A stretch of 21,516 bases of DNA from Chara braunii (lineage: Eukaryota > Streptophyta > Charophyceae > Charales > Characeae): NCBI GenBank assembly GCA_003427395.1, contig BFEA01000413.1, forward strand, positions 1,478,041-1,499,556, in the 5' to 3' direction. The position numbers were made by a program, and so were the translations under genes. A model generated the notes under the pieces. The model was not told the DNA's origin. It did not search any database and worked only from the letters and a program-made list of their open reading frames with translations. Shown piece after piece: positions 1-8,036 of the stretch (positions are counted from its first letter, which is position 1; each line of letters starts with the position of its first letter).

Positions 1-112
1 ACGAGAAGTCAATCAGTGTTCGGGTTGCAGGATGAGGAGTAGTTGTTGCCCATGGTAGGTGACCACTCCTGCAGACCGGACAGCACCGATTTGGGTGCCG
101 ACTGTGGAAGCA

Positions 113-1039
113 TCACATCCAATTCTCGCAGTTGCAGTTGCTGCACCGAATTCTACGACATAGACAGATATCCCCAGCAACATGTCTCCCACAGGCACGG
201 AACACAGAGGCAAGGCGACCGCAATTGTAGAGGCATTGCCATTCGAGCCCCTGTCTACAAATTGGGCATGGCATGTCAGGGTGCCGGACTTGAGTGCAGT
301 ATTGACTGTCATCATACGTATGGAAACAGAAAGACACACGGGCTGTGCCTTCAACATCCTCATGACACAATGCATGTAGCCCACATGCTAGTCGAATCTC
401 GAGTGGATCATCATAGAACAACATTGAGCAAGTGTTTTGGGTTTCCTCGACATTGATTCCTTCTCTATGGACCAACGACGACGACTGTGGCAAGAGGGGG
501 TCATCCAAAACAAGGGTGTCTAGCTGCTGCAGGATGTGTTCTGCAACAATTCGTCCTGGTGGTGTTAGCCCTTCAGCACAGTGCTCTATAAGCGGCTCAT
601 GTGGTACTCTATTTTCCTGCTCAGGCTGTTGAGTTTGCTGTTCGTTGGGCAAGAAAGAAGGGGATCCGATGGCGTTCGCAGTAATTGTATGCCCAACTCT
701 GCATGTGGGACATGCCAAGAGAGGATGTGGTGGATGATGGCATCGTGGATAGTCCATGAAGTAGAGGCACATGCTTTCCATGACAGCTTCCTGGAAACAT
801 TGATGACACATGGCATGTTGCTGACACGTCAGCAGGAAGGCAGGTTGACGTTCACAACTATTTAAGCATGGCAGATTAAGGCCACAGCAGCATATTGGGC
901 AGGCGATTAGGGGGTGGGGGGGATAAACACAAGACAAAGAGTCGCAGTTTTCGCGACAGAGGCGGGCAGTGACCATCCCTTCATAGTGTTCGGAGCAGTC
1001 TAGTTGTGTGGCCAAAGAATGGAAGGGCACAACCAACAT
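113..1039 (-). CDS. Cys/His-rich protein segment with tandem RING-like zinc modules
   Basis: A 308-codon frame starts with ATG and is dominated by spaced Cys and His. Four CPxC-type pairs are visible: residues 47-50 (CPIC), 110-113 (CPTC), 258-261 (CPIC) and a final C299-x2-C302. Two copies share identical spacing: CPIC-x7-CLNSC-x9-C-x2-H (from residue 47) and CPIC-x7-CLYNC-x9-C-x2-H (from residue 258). The part C72-x2-H75-x2-C78-x2-C81 followed by C110-x2-C113 resembles the second half of a RING-HC finger, so zinc binding and ubiquitin-ligase or scaffold function are possible but inferred. A Gln/Pro/Leu-rich linker separates the modules (about 120-210). The frame overlaps the upstream USP-like frame in another phase, so an intron or a frameshift separates the two. 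I do not recognise the gene; it may be partial, a transposon passenger or a pseudogene. Confidence 0.5.
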   Translation of the reverse strand: MLVVPFHSLATQLDCSEHYEGMVTARLCRENCDSLSCVYPPHPLIACPICCCGLNLPCLNSCERQPAFLLTCQQHAMCHQCFQEAVMESMCLYFMDYPRCHHPPHPLLACPTCRVGHTITANAIGSPSFLPNEQQTQQPEQENRVPHEPLIEHCAEGLTPPGRIVAEHILQQLDTLVLDDPLLPQSSSLVHREGINVEETQNTCSMLFYDDPLEIRLACGLHALCHEDVEGTARVSFCFHTYDDSQYCTQVRHPDMPCPICRQGLEWQCLYNCGRLASVFRACGRHVAGDICLCRRIRCSNCNCENWM

Positions 1040-1577
1040 CTTCTAAGGAGGTTCTTTCATTGTCTGGAGCAAAACCTGCAAGATCTACACAGGGAGGGGA
1101 CACTGCTTGGTCATGTGCAGGGGAGGGAGGTAATTGCGCATCCGGATTGCTCTCTAGAGACAGGGGCGCTTGTGGGTGCGAAGTAACATATTGTTCCTGA
1201 AGGACAATCCAAATTGAGTGAGTATTTGCTACTTGGTTATAGAAAGAGTTAATGCTACTTCCCGTGTGCACCCTACCTCCATTGTCCCCGAAGGACCATG
1301 AATTGTCTGCAAAGGTCACAGTGCTGAAATGTCCTGGACGATACAGGATGTACGTGCAAATATTTGAGTTCATGTTTGGCATATGGTTTCGTCGAGAAGG
1401 CTGCAGTTGTAGTCTTCTACCCGTAAATGCCATAGACAAGACTTCTATGTTCACTCCAGGATCAGTACTATCATCCTCTGGGCAGACAGCATGGTGCTCT
1501 TCTTCTATCCAACGGACAATATCAGCAAAGTCAGAAATTGTGTAAGGGTTACAATTGTAAGCGAGGAGACTTACGTT
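981..1577 (-). CDS. Possible ubiquitin-protease-like (USP C-terminal His-box) exon
   Basis: A minus-strand frame is open from 1577 to the stop at 981; the in-frame TAA at 1578-1580 bounds it upstream. It reads ...CNPYTISDFADIVRW..., then an acidic stretch, then YRPGHFSTVTFADNSWSFGD followed by a run ending SIWIVLQ. USP deubiquitinases end in a box of the form GH[YF]..., a Trp, then Asp/Asn and a hydrophobic strand, which this resembles; the His in PGHF would be the catalytic base. The Cys box of USPs (GNTCYMN type) is not visible here. GTAAGT on the minus strand at 1570-1575 looks like a splice donor, so this may be one exon of a longer gene running into the RING-like frame downstream. The tail is Pro/Ser-rich and shifts phase near 1000-1040. 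The family call is tentative. Confidence 0.35.
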   Translation of the reverse strand, partial: NVSLLAYNCNPYTISDFADIVRWIEEEHHAVCPEDDSTDPGVNIEVLSMAFTGRRLQLQPSRRNHMPNMNSNICTYILYRPGHFSTVTFADNSWSFGDNGGRVHTGSSINSFYNQVANTHSIWIVLQEQYVTSHPQAPLSLESNPDAQLPPSPAHDQAVSPPCVDLAGFAPDNERTSLEDVGCALPFFGHTTRLLRTL

Positions 1578-1667
1578 TTACATTGACAGCATAATACAAA
1601 CAATAGCCTCGCTGCAGCACTATGAGATCATATGATTCTGCTGGTTGTGCAGGAGGGGAAAATTCAT

Positions 1668-2069
1668 TCAGTTATGTGGATTGCACACGGCAGGCCGAGA
1701 TTCAATGTGGTCTTTATCGTTTCTATCAGGTTCCTCCGTTTGTGGGAACTGCATTGGCTCTAGCGCACGCTCCGGAGAGAGGTCATCTCCAGTCAGGGGC
1801 TCCATCAAATGTTCAGAAGGAAGGTCATTGATCGTCGGGGTTGGGGAACATGCATGGTCAGGCGAGGTAGAAATGGGTGGGTGAGATATGGGTTGGTCAG
1901 ATGCATGTAATGGAGGCTGATCAGCCGCACTCGTACTAAAGGTGGCTGCCAGTCGTGCAAAAGTTGCACAGGAGGCCGACCGCACCTCGTGTTTGATGCA
2001 CACACAGGCCCGTAATGCTGAAGAAATCGTCGTCACATTGTTGGAATCGAACTCGACATGCACTATTCC
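1668..2069 (-). CDS. Unassigned minus-strand open frame upstream of the RING/USP-like frames
   Basis: About 133 codons are open, with an in-frame TAG just upstream and no ATG near the start, so it would be an internal exon if real. The N-terminal part (IVHVEFDSNNVTTISSALRA) looks like folded protein with several Cys; the rest is Pro/Ser/Asp-rich and probably disordered. It is colinear with and upstream of the USP-like and RING-like frames, which makes a single multi-exon minus-strand gene possible. No domain is recognised. The frame could also be chance. Confidence 0.25.
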   Translation of the reverse strand, partial: GIVHVEFDSNNVTTISSALRACVCIKHEVRSASCATFARLAATFSTSAADQPPLHASDQPISHPPISTSPDHACSPTPTINDLPSEHLMEPLTGDDLSPERALEPMQFPQTEEPDRNDKDHIESRPAVCNPHN

Positions 2070-2339
2070 GGGCTAGTGCATACCGAGCACGACGTCCTCA
2101 TTTTGTACGGTTGCGGGCATAGCGTCGGAGCAGATCTCGAACCCCAGCAGGGGGCGCAGTGATTATACTATCCATGGACAAACTAGGTCATTGTCTTGGA
2201 GACGGTGGTGGAGACGGAGAGCGCCGCCGCCGACGAGGTGTTTGCAACGACCGATTTAACGGTAGATGCCTTGGACAAAGGGGTCGCTGCGACGGCTGAT
2301 CTGACTAGGAATGTGTTGATAACAAAGATACTGAATCAG
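2070..2339. other. No recognised gene
   Basis: Unique-looking sequence. A plus-strand frame from about 2196 runs into the GAA repeat and is explained by that low complexity; I see no domain. Confidence 0.4.
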
Positions 2340-2475
2340 GTAAGGTGGTGGAGGAGGGGGGAGATGACAAAGAGGGTAGAGAAGAGGAGAGAGAAGGGAG
2401 AGGAGGAAGAGAAGGAAGAGGAGGAAGAAGAAGAAGAAGAAGAAGAAGAAGCAGAGGAAGAAACAGCAGCCGAGG
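2340..2475 (+). repeat. Purine-rich tract with GAA/GAG microsatellite
   Basis: Nearly pure A/G on the plus strand, with a (GAA)n core at about 2420-2451. It forces Glu-rich or Ser/Leu-rich open frames on the two strands that should not be read as genes. Confidence 0.85.
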
Positions 2476-2519
2476 AGGGGTTAGATGACTGGGGGGATAA
2501 AAGAAGATGTCGGCAAGGA

Positions 2520-2587
2520 GAGTGGTGGCGATGATGATGGGGACGATGATGATGGTGGCGGGGATGCAGGTGGTGCTGGTGTGTGTG

Positions 2588-2629
<42 letters not shown>
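2520..2629 (+). repeat. GAT/GGT-rich stretch followed by (GT)n microsatellite
   Basis: Degenerate GATGATGGTGG sequence runs into an almost pure (GT)n array from about 2579 to 2629, ending directly at the adapter-like palindrome. A (GT)n array abutting the adapter fits an assembly join inside low-complexity sequence. Confidence 0.9.
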
Positions 2630-2634
<5 letters not shown>

Positions 2635-2667
2635 TCTTATACACATCTAGATGTGTATAAGAGACAG
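2630..2667. other. Tn5 mosaic-end pair: Nextera mate-pair junction adapter (artefact)
   Basis: Positions 2630-2648 are CTGTCTCTTATACACATCT, the reverse complement of the 19-base Tn5 mosaic end. Positions 2649-2667 are AGATGTGTATAAGAGACAG, the mosaic end itself. Together they form a perfect 38-base palindrome identical to the layout of the circularisation junction in Nextera mate-pair libraries. No genomic Tn5 or IS50 gene accompanies it. I infer untrimmed library sequence built into the assembly, so flanks are a chimeric join: probably from the same molecule several kb apart, or from unrelated loci. Confidence 0.96.
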
Positions 2668-2870
2668 GTACTAACCTGTGGCCGTGTTTGGTTGGGTTGC
2701 AGCGGGTAGGCTATTGTCACATGCCTGAGAGATCAGAAAGGCATGGCACGGAACTCAAGAACCGACCGAAGGAGAAAGAGCAATGACAATGCATCGAAAG
2801 ACTGAAATACACAGATCTGACTCGACATGACTCACGACTGACTGCATACATCTACAATCACTCGCATACG
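2668..2870. other. No recognised feature
   Basis: Unique-looking sequence right of the adapter join; no coding, RNA or repeat signal seen. Confidence 0.4.
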
Positions 2871-3479
2871 ATGGACATGGCAGCTCACGCATGGAAGATA
2901 GCCACCATGTCTGAAATGCATCCGCAAACGAGTGAGGTGGAGGACGGGACAAGGTGGGGAGAAGAAGAGGGAAAAGCCAACTCAATATCCCTGCAGAGGA
3001 ATAGTCTCCAGAAAAATCCCCAATGTCTCTCTCCGGATACAATGTCTGAATCTGGGCAATCGCCCAAGGTGGAGCGACCTGAACATCCTAGCTCCACTAA
3101 CTCTAGCCTAACTCCTCTACAATCCAACGACATTGCTCCAGCAGTGCAGTGTCTTAGCTCCCAAATGCTGCATGCCCAGAATGAGGGCAGCCCAGTTGTA
3201 GATAGCACTGGGCCTACTGGATGCTGCTCCGGTTTGCATCCTTCGCCGTCCGGTCAGTCCAGGATGCAGGCCCAAATCCTAGTCCTGAGTCCTGGCCTAA
3301 AACGGCCTGCCTGGGTCCCAACCGGACATCCAGGCTCCTCTGCGGAACCAGCAGAGGTGTCCTCACAAGAGGATGAAACAGGGGTTGGAGCTAGAACGTG
3401 GTTCGGTCCCAAAGGACGTGCGCCAGGCCTGAAAACGACCCTCAGGTCCAGAGGACTACCCGTCTGGACCAAATGCTGA
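2871..3479 (+). CDS. Unrecognised 202-codon open frame, probably disordered or non-coding
   Basis: ATG start, 202 codons, TGA stop. The product would be rich in Ser, Pro, Gly, Gln and Glu with scattered Cys, and has no recognisable domain, signal peptide or membrane segment. Parts of other frames are also open across the same stretch, which lowers the coding case. The 3' end lies in the left arm of a perfect 9-bp inverted repeat (3459-3497). It could be an exon of an unknown gene or chance; no neighbour helps. Confidence 0.25.
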   Translation: MDMAAHAWKIATMSEMHPQTSEVEDGTRWGEEEGKANSISLQRNSLQKNPQCLSPDTMSESGQSPKVERPEHPSSTNSSLTPLQSNDIAPAVQCLSSQMLHAQNEGSPVVDSTGPTGCCSGLHPSPSGQSRMQAQILVLSPGLKRPAWVPTGHPGSSAEPAEVSSQEDETGVGARTWFGPKGRAPGLKTTLRSRGLPVWTKC

Positions 3480-3497
3480 AACGACACTCCAGACGGG
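3459..3497. repeat. Perfect 9-bp inverted repeat
   Basis: CCCGTCTGG at 3459-3467 and CCAGACGGG at 3489-3497 are exact reverse complements around a 21-base spacer. No poly-T follows, so a terminator role is not supported. Confidence 0.6.
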
Positions 3498-4394
3498 ACA
3501 AACCTGAAACAGACAAAATGGATTTAGAACACACAAACAACCGCGAACACCAACAAAAAGGAACTCAGAAAAAATGCCCAAGCGCTGCCTTGTTTTTTCC
3601 GTGCAACATGGGAAACCACCGCCAGCGCGATCCGCGTGCTTTCCTCCTGTTTCGTGTTCGAATTCGACGTGGGCGAGACAGGAAGCGAGGGACGAGTTCG
3701 CGACGCCACGCCACGCCACGCCTCCGGGCGTGGGCCCCCCAAGCCAGACTACAGACAGACAAGAGCAGGAGAGAGAAGGGGGAAAGGGAGAGAAGGAGAG
3801 GGAAGTGGACAACCTAAGAACACAAAAGGACAAAGGGATTAAAGAAAGGGAGAGAAGACGAGCAAGAAAAATCTTACCAAACATAGGAGAGCATTTAGCG
3901 GAAGCTGGAATCATTGCAAGAGGAAGAAGTGAGAAGCACAACTGTTCCCGCTCCTTCAGCACGCACTCGTAAGGTTCGAGTGGTCTCGTTCGCCTCTTAA
4001 GGTAAGATCGGAAGGCCATTATACCCACCCCACGGCACACGGGAGACAGCGTGACAGGAGAAGAGACAAACACGGATCAAGAGAGGAGGACAACCTTAAA
4101 CACAACGAAAAGGGGGAATAGCGACGAATTCGTTGCTGATTTTAGAGACGACCTATTCAGGAAGTAAATACGAACGAAACTACACAACAACGTTGGATAG
4201 AAGCAGCTCCTGAATAGCGTTGGTTCAAGACATAGAACCCAGATCGAAAAGTAGAAGTAGAGCTTACCTATACTAAGTCCGACGGAACCTATAGACGACC
4301 CCGATGATCCCGTAAGAGACCCCCTTTTTACGTTGCACCCGATGAAATTTACTTGAAACTTCGCCGACAAAAGTGGGAGAGAATACCAGTTCAT
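3498..4394. other. No recognised gene; CGCCA repeat and purine-rich tract
   Basis: Contains a short tandem CGCCACGCCACGCCACGCC at about 3702-3721, a GA-rich purine tract at about 3765-3870, and otherwise unique-looking sequence. Long open frames on the minus strand here are Ser/Leu/Cys-rich complements of the purine tract and are not supported as genes. Confidence 0.5.
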
Positions 4395-5179
4395 CTACCC
4401 CCACCCATTCCCCAACACTCCCGCCAAACCGTCCCTAGCCCTACCACTAGTTAGACAGCCAAACACTCCCCTGTTCACATCACCCACTTAAACACGCGCT
4501 CCACACTAACAAATCCCCTCGCCGACCGCCTGGAGCACAACCCCACATCCCCCTCCCCCCCAATCCCCCGTCCCTCCTGTCTTTCAATCTCACTATCGTC
4601 CAGAGAAGTTCTATAACACTCCGAAACGGGAACTAGACAAGGTAGACCCAAACAAACGGAACTGAAGCATACAAAGCCATTGAGAGCAAATTATTATTAT
4701 TTTGGATCATCCATTGTTGCAAGTAATTATTATTTATAACTCTATATCTCCTCATTTGTTTTTTAGCATTAAAACTTGTGCTTTTTCTTCCGAGGAGGGC
4801 AATTCCCTCCAGAAAAGGAAATTCATTATCCTTTCCATTCTCAATACTTCTCGCATTTAGTTAAAAACTCACTCTTCTCGCCCTCCTCAAATCATCAACA
4901 AATTGTTTCGTAAAAATCTCACTCTTCTCCCCCCCCGCCACCCCACCCCAGCCACGCTGCCCCTGCTTCGCCACGTTGGAGTCACCACCGCCCAACCACC
5001 CCCCTCCTCCCTCCTCTTCGCTCACCACCACCCCACCCAAAATTCACCCGCACCAGTCAGACCCTGTACCCCGCCAGTTGATCCAAGTTCAGCCCTACAT
5101 CCCTTTAGGACAAACTATCCCCCCCGTGCTGAATCGTGCGAGGATGGCATCCATGATAAAAGTGGTCTAGAAGGCACTA
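4395..5179 (+). other. C-rich, G-poor leader upstream of the LINE; possible 5' UTR
   Basis: The plus strand is strongly C over G at 4395-4600 and 4920-5115, with an AT-rich patch at 4690-4780 between. A small hairpin, GGAGGG (4794-4799) with CCCTCC (4805-4810), lies in the middle, and CTCACTCTTCTC occurs twice (about 4868 and 4918). From about 4976 the frame of LINE ORF1 is open and Pro-rich, with a TAG at 5168-5170 just before the ATG at 5180, so ORF1 may once have started further upstream. The position suggests LINE 5' UTR/promoter; the true 5' end and target-site duplication were not found. Confidence 0.4.
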
Positions 5180-5803
5180 ATGCAACATGATCAAATGCAA
5201 GCAGATTCCACTTCAGGTGCAAAAGAACCGTTTGCCCACATGCCAACGGACTCGACCCACGCTTCGTCTCAGGGAACACAACGAACCACCACATCATACA
5301 AACCCTTGGGACAAAGGGCGTTAGAATTTGTGATGAGCAAAAAGGAAATTAAGACAAAGATAACCAAAACAAAGGAAACAATCAAGGATGCAAACGGCCA
5401 GGAAGTCGAAGTCAAAGTGTGGGAGAACCCAACGCAGGATCTACAATCCCTGAACGAGGTCTATGAAAAGCATGCTGTGCTCTTTAATTTCACGAACAAA
5501 AACATGGATTTACCGCTTAATGAAAAGAGGAAATGGGTGATGGACAAGCTCAGGGAAATGGAGAACATACCTGGCACAAAACCGAAGGTGTCCTACCACA
5601 AAAGGGGCAGGTACACAGTCATGATTCTGTGTGTTGATCCTTCCTATGCCCAATTCCTTATCTCCCTGGGTTCGCTGAGGTGCAAGGGTGGTAGTCACAA
5701 TCTAGAGATGGAAACCACCGTGGGAACCTCAAGCAGAAGCCTCCAGACACAGACAGACGATGCTCCGAAACCACTTATGGGTGCAATTCGACAACCCATC
5801 TGA
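5180..5803 (+). pseudogene. LINE ORF1, N-terminal part (RNA-binding, DUF4283-like)
   Basis: ATG start; 207 codons. Residues 1-45 are polar and disordered, about 50-80 Lys/Glu-rich, and about 85-175 form an alternating helix/strand region (FNFTNKNMDL..., WVMDKLREM, YTVMILCVDPSYAQFLISLG) resembling the RRM-like domain (DUF4283 type) that precedes the CCHC knuckle in plant LINE ORF1/gag proteins. In the family this protein coats element RNA. After about residue 190 the natural continuation (LRNHLWVQFDNPSEG...) lies in another frame, so a frameshift near 5750-5785 breaks the protein; the stop at 5801-5803 is a consequence. Domain naming rests on pattern and order, not on a search. Confidence 0.7.
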
Positions 5804-6341
5804 AGGAATGCACAACTTCGTTCAAAAATGGTTGCAAGAGTAATTCCCCAACAATCCAATTATAGACTGGCTACCAGCCAACCCGGACTTCATGGCACCT
5901 AACCACGACTCGAGAGTGGCATGCCTCGAGGTATCTTCAAGCACGACACCAAAGTTCCCGGACACTTGGATCTTCCGGAAGAATGACCAACGCATCACAA
6001 TTTTCATCTCCACCAAAACGAACCCTTACTGCTTCCGTTGCAGAAAAAAGGGACACCTTGGCATGCATTGTCCGGAGATGGGGGAAAAAGGAAGAAAGAT
6101 GGTGCTTGGACAATCAATGTTGGTGGAATGTGACGCCAAACCCGGGGTATGGTACATTAACAACGCTCAGTTCAAAGGTTGGATTTTCGATGACAACCTG
6201 GCAAACCCCAAGTGGATCTGGGTCCTACAAGGGGAACCCGAGGTCAAACCGGATATTTACCCTCCCTACGATAGCAGATGGAGGTCAGTGGGAGCCAGGC
6301 GAATGGAGGACAAGAACACAGGTTCCACATGGAACAGGTAA
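5780..6341 (+). pseudogene. LINE ORF1, CCHC zinc-knuckle part
   Basis: The frame continues ORF1 from about 5780, crosses an in-frame TAA at 5841-5843 (after ...KWLQE), and is then open to 6341; the first ATG is at 5892. It carries CFRCRKKGHLGMHC at about 6030-6070, a canonical C-x2-C-x4-H-x4-C knuckle that binds single-stranded RNA in gag-like proteins. Upstream, ...PDTWIFRKNDQRITIFISTK matches the usual approach to the knuckle in plant LINE ORF1. Near the 3' end the plausible continuation (MEQVICEAGLLDEKQRQESI) lies in a different frame from 6329, indicating a further frameshift. Confidence 0.8.
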
Positions 6342-6616
6342 TCTGCGAAGCAGGATTGCTAGACGAAAAGCAAAGACAGGAATCAATAAAGGAAATGCAT
6401 GAAATTCGACAAAACGCCAAGAACGCCTACCTGGAAAATTGAACAGCCAGAACAGTCCAAGCGCCGCAGTCCAACTCAGCTTGTTCGACGCCCAAATCCA
6501 CAGCCTCCCAAACCCGGGGAGACGGCAGCCTCCATATTGATGGATCTCTAAAGCGCAAACATGAAGAATCAGAAAGAGAAATAGAGGCGAGTGTAACGGG
6601 AAGAGGAAGCAACAAT
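6329..6616 (+). pseudogene. LINE ORF1 C-terminal tail, interrupted
   Basis: From the ATG at 6329 this frame gives a charged helical stretch (QESIKEMHEIRQNAKNAYLE), then TGA, then a further open stretch with a basic KRKHEESEREIEAS run that ends at a TAG just before the next frame. Length and composition fit the low-complexity tail of an ORF1 protein. It links the knuckle part to the coiled-coil frame at 6649, supporting a single ancestral ORF broken by mutation, though separate ORFs cannot be excluded. Confidence 0.45.
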
Positions 6617-6648
6617 CGGTAGGATTGGCGAGCGCCCTACCGACCGAT

Positions 6649-7824
6649 ATGGAAATGGACGGCAGCGAACACGCTAAGCAACCAAGCACAGGGCAGGGTG
6701 AGAGCAGGACCCTACCAGTTGACAGAAAAGCACCAATCAAGGAAAACTCCCTCCCGCGGGACAGGGCAACTGGCCCGGATGGAGGGGAGGATGTCATGGA
6801 CTGCTCCCTATACGCGGGAAGGGGGAAGAAAAGGGATAGATTAGGGTCAAGCGAAACCCATTGCTCCAAAGAAGAAGATGAGGAACAGTCCAAGAAGGAC
6901 GAGGAGAAAGCTGAGGACGAATTGGAGGAGAAAGACACACATATGGAGGAGGAGGAGGAGGACTTTCTTGAATACATACAACAGTACGTCAGGTCTCTGG
7001 AGAGAGCAAGAACAGTGGAATTCGAAGTGAGATTGGCCCATCACAAACACCTCAGAAATCTTAGAGCAGTGATGACAACAACCAACGATATAAGCATACA
7101 AAACAGGTTTGAAGTGCTCGAGAAGGAAAGGGAAATCAACGAATTCTATGTTGCACAATACAGCCTGAAAACGAAGGTCGAAAAGGACGAGATCAAGGTT
7201 GATCTAAGCAGTTATACACAACACTTTGCATGGCCCAAAACCTATGAAGAAAAAAATGCAGAAAAGAGGGTAAAAAAGCAAAGAAACACAGCAAGTAATT
7301 CAAAAGCAGAAGAACATACGGACCAGACCAAGGAAGACACAGAAACTATAGAGGAGCTTAACAGACAGGCCGCCATTCTCGACGCACAGGTCAATGCATT
7401 ACGGGACCAAAACAGGGAATTCGATGAGAACTGTCTAAACCTCAAAGACATAGTCATAGGGTACAACAAGGAAATAGAGGTAGTGTCCAGGTTGGATGCC
7501 CGCTCCAATCCCAAACAACGTACAATAATCCCGTACAGATGGAACAACGCTTACGAGACCTGGGAAATCGCATACCACAAATCCATGGCATTGTTGACAG
7601 CCATGGACCAGGACTGTACGCAACAACAACTGAGGAAGTGGATTTCCGCCACAGTGTCAGCAAGGGCCCACATTCTCGGAACCAAAAAGGAGGCGTGTGA
7701 GGTTTGGAAAGATCAGGAGGGAAGTCCGCAGTGTGCAGATCTCACAACCATTATTTTAGAACTCAGGGAGGAGGCAAAGCTCAAGGATGACCTGTGTTGG
7801 ATCCCGTGGCAGCCTGGCAGGTAG
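6649..7824 (+). CDS. Intact coiled-coil protein between ORF1 knuckle and endonuclease
   Basis: The first ATG is at 6649 (the frame is open slightly earlier from a TTG) and 391 codons follow with no stop: the longest intact frame of the element. Residues about 20-90 are acidic and disordered with Lys/Glu repeats (KKDEEKAEDELEEKD, EEEEED); about 100-150 (FLEYIQQYVRSLERARTVEF...) and 225-290 (ETIEELNRQAAILDAQVNAL...) are strong heptad-like coiled coils; the last 100 residues (IIPYRWNNAYETWEIAYHKS... and DLTTIILELREEAKLKDD) look helical and folded. A coiled coil beside an RNA-binding ORF1 is common in L1 elements and drives ORF1p trimerisation, but there it usually precedes the RNA-binding part; here it follows the knuckle. 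It is probably the C-terminal half of ORF1 or a third ORF. No enzyme motif is seen. Confidence 0.6.
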   Translation: MEMDGSEHAKQPSTGQGESRTLPVDRKAPIKENSLPRDRATGPDGGEDVMDCSLYAGRGKKRDRLGSSETHCSKEEDEEQSKKDEEKAEDELEEKDTHMEEEEEDFLEYIQQYVRSLERARTVEFEVRLAHHKHLRNLRAVMTTTNDISIQNRFEVLEKEREINEFYVAQYSLKTKVEKDEIKVDLSSYTQHFAWPKTYEEKNAEKRVKKQRNTASNSKAEEHTDQTKEDTETIEELNRQAAILDAQVNALRDQNREFDENCLNLKDIVIGYNKEIEVVSRLDARSNPKQRTIIPYRWNNAYETWEIAYHKSMALLTAMDQDCTQQQLRKWISATVSARAHILGTKKEACEVWKDQEGSPQCADLTTIILELREEAKLKDDLCWIPWQPGR

Positions 7825-8036
7825 TGGAAGCAATTCCCTATGGTCTGCTGGGGGGGAACACGTCTGCGGGAAGAGCAGCATTTAGCGCCTCGCTACTCAC
7901 ATCATACGGCATCTTCCAGATGACACCCAGGCGGCTTGATGTGAAGTTAATGGGGTCTATTTCAACTTGGAGGGACATTGGCCCTACTGGTGCTAGATCA
8001 CGCTAGCAACAGGGGTATGACCACGGGATCAAACTA
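7825..8036 (+). other. Short inter-ORF spacer of the LINE
   Basis: About 210 bases between the coiled-coil stop and the ATG of the endonuclease frame. Open in one frame but with no recognisable motif; likely an ORF1/ORF2 spacer or a decayed linker. Confidence 0.45.

Noticed and set aside
2196-2646. Long open frames on both strands (Glu-rich; His/Thr-rich; Ser/Leu-rich)
   Set aside because: They are translations of GAA, GAT and GT microsatellites and of the adapter palindrome, not genes.
2630-2667. A perfect 38-base palindrome as a terminator, transposon end or protein-binding site
   Set aside because: It equals two Tn5 mosaic ends as used in library kits; an artefact explains it fully.
3459-3497. 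A transcription terminator at the 9-bp inverted repeat
   Set aside because: The spacer is long, no T-run follows and the context is eukaryotic.
3456-4073. A 205-codon minus-strand frame
   Set aside because: Its composition is the complement of purine-rich and CGCCA-repeat DNA, other frames are equally open and no domain is visible.
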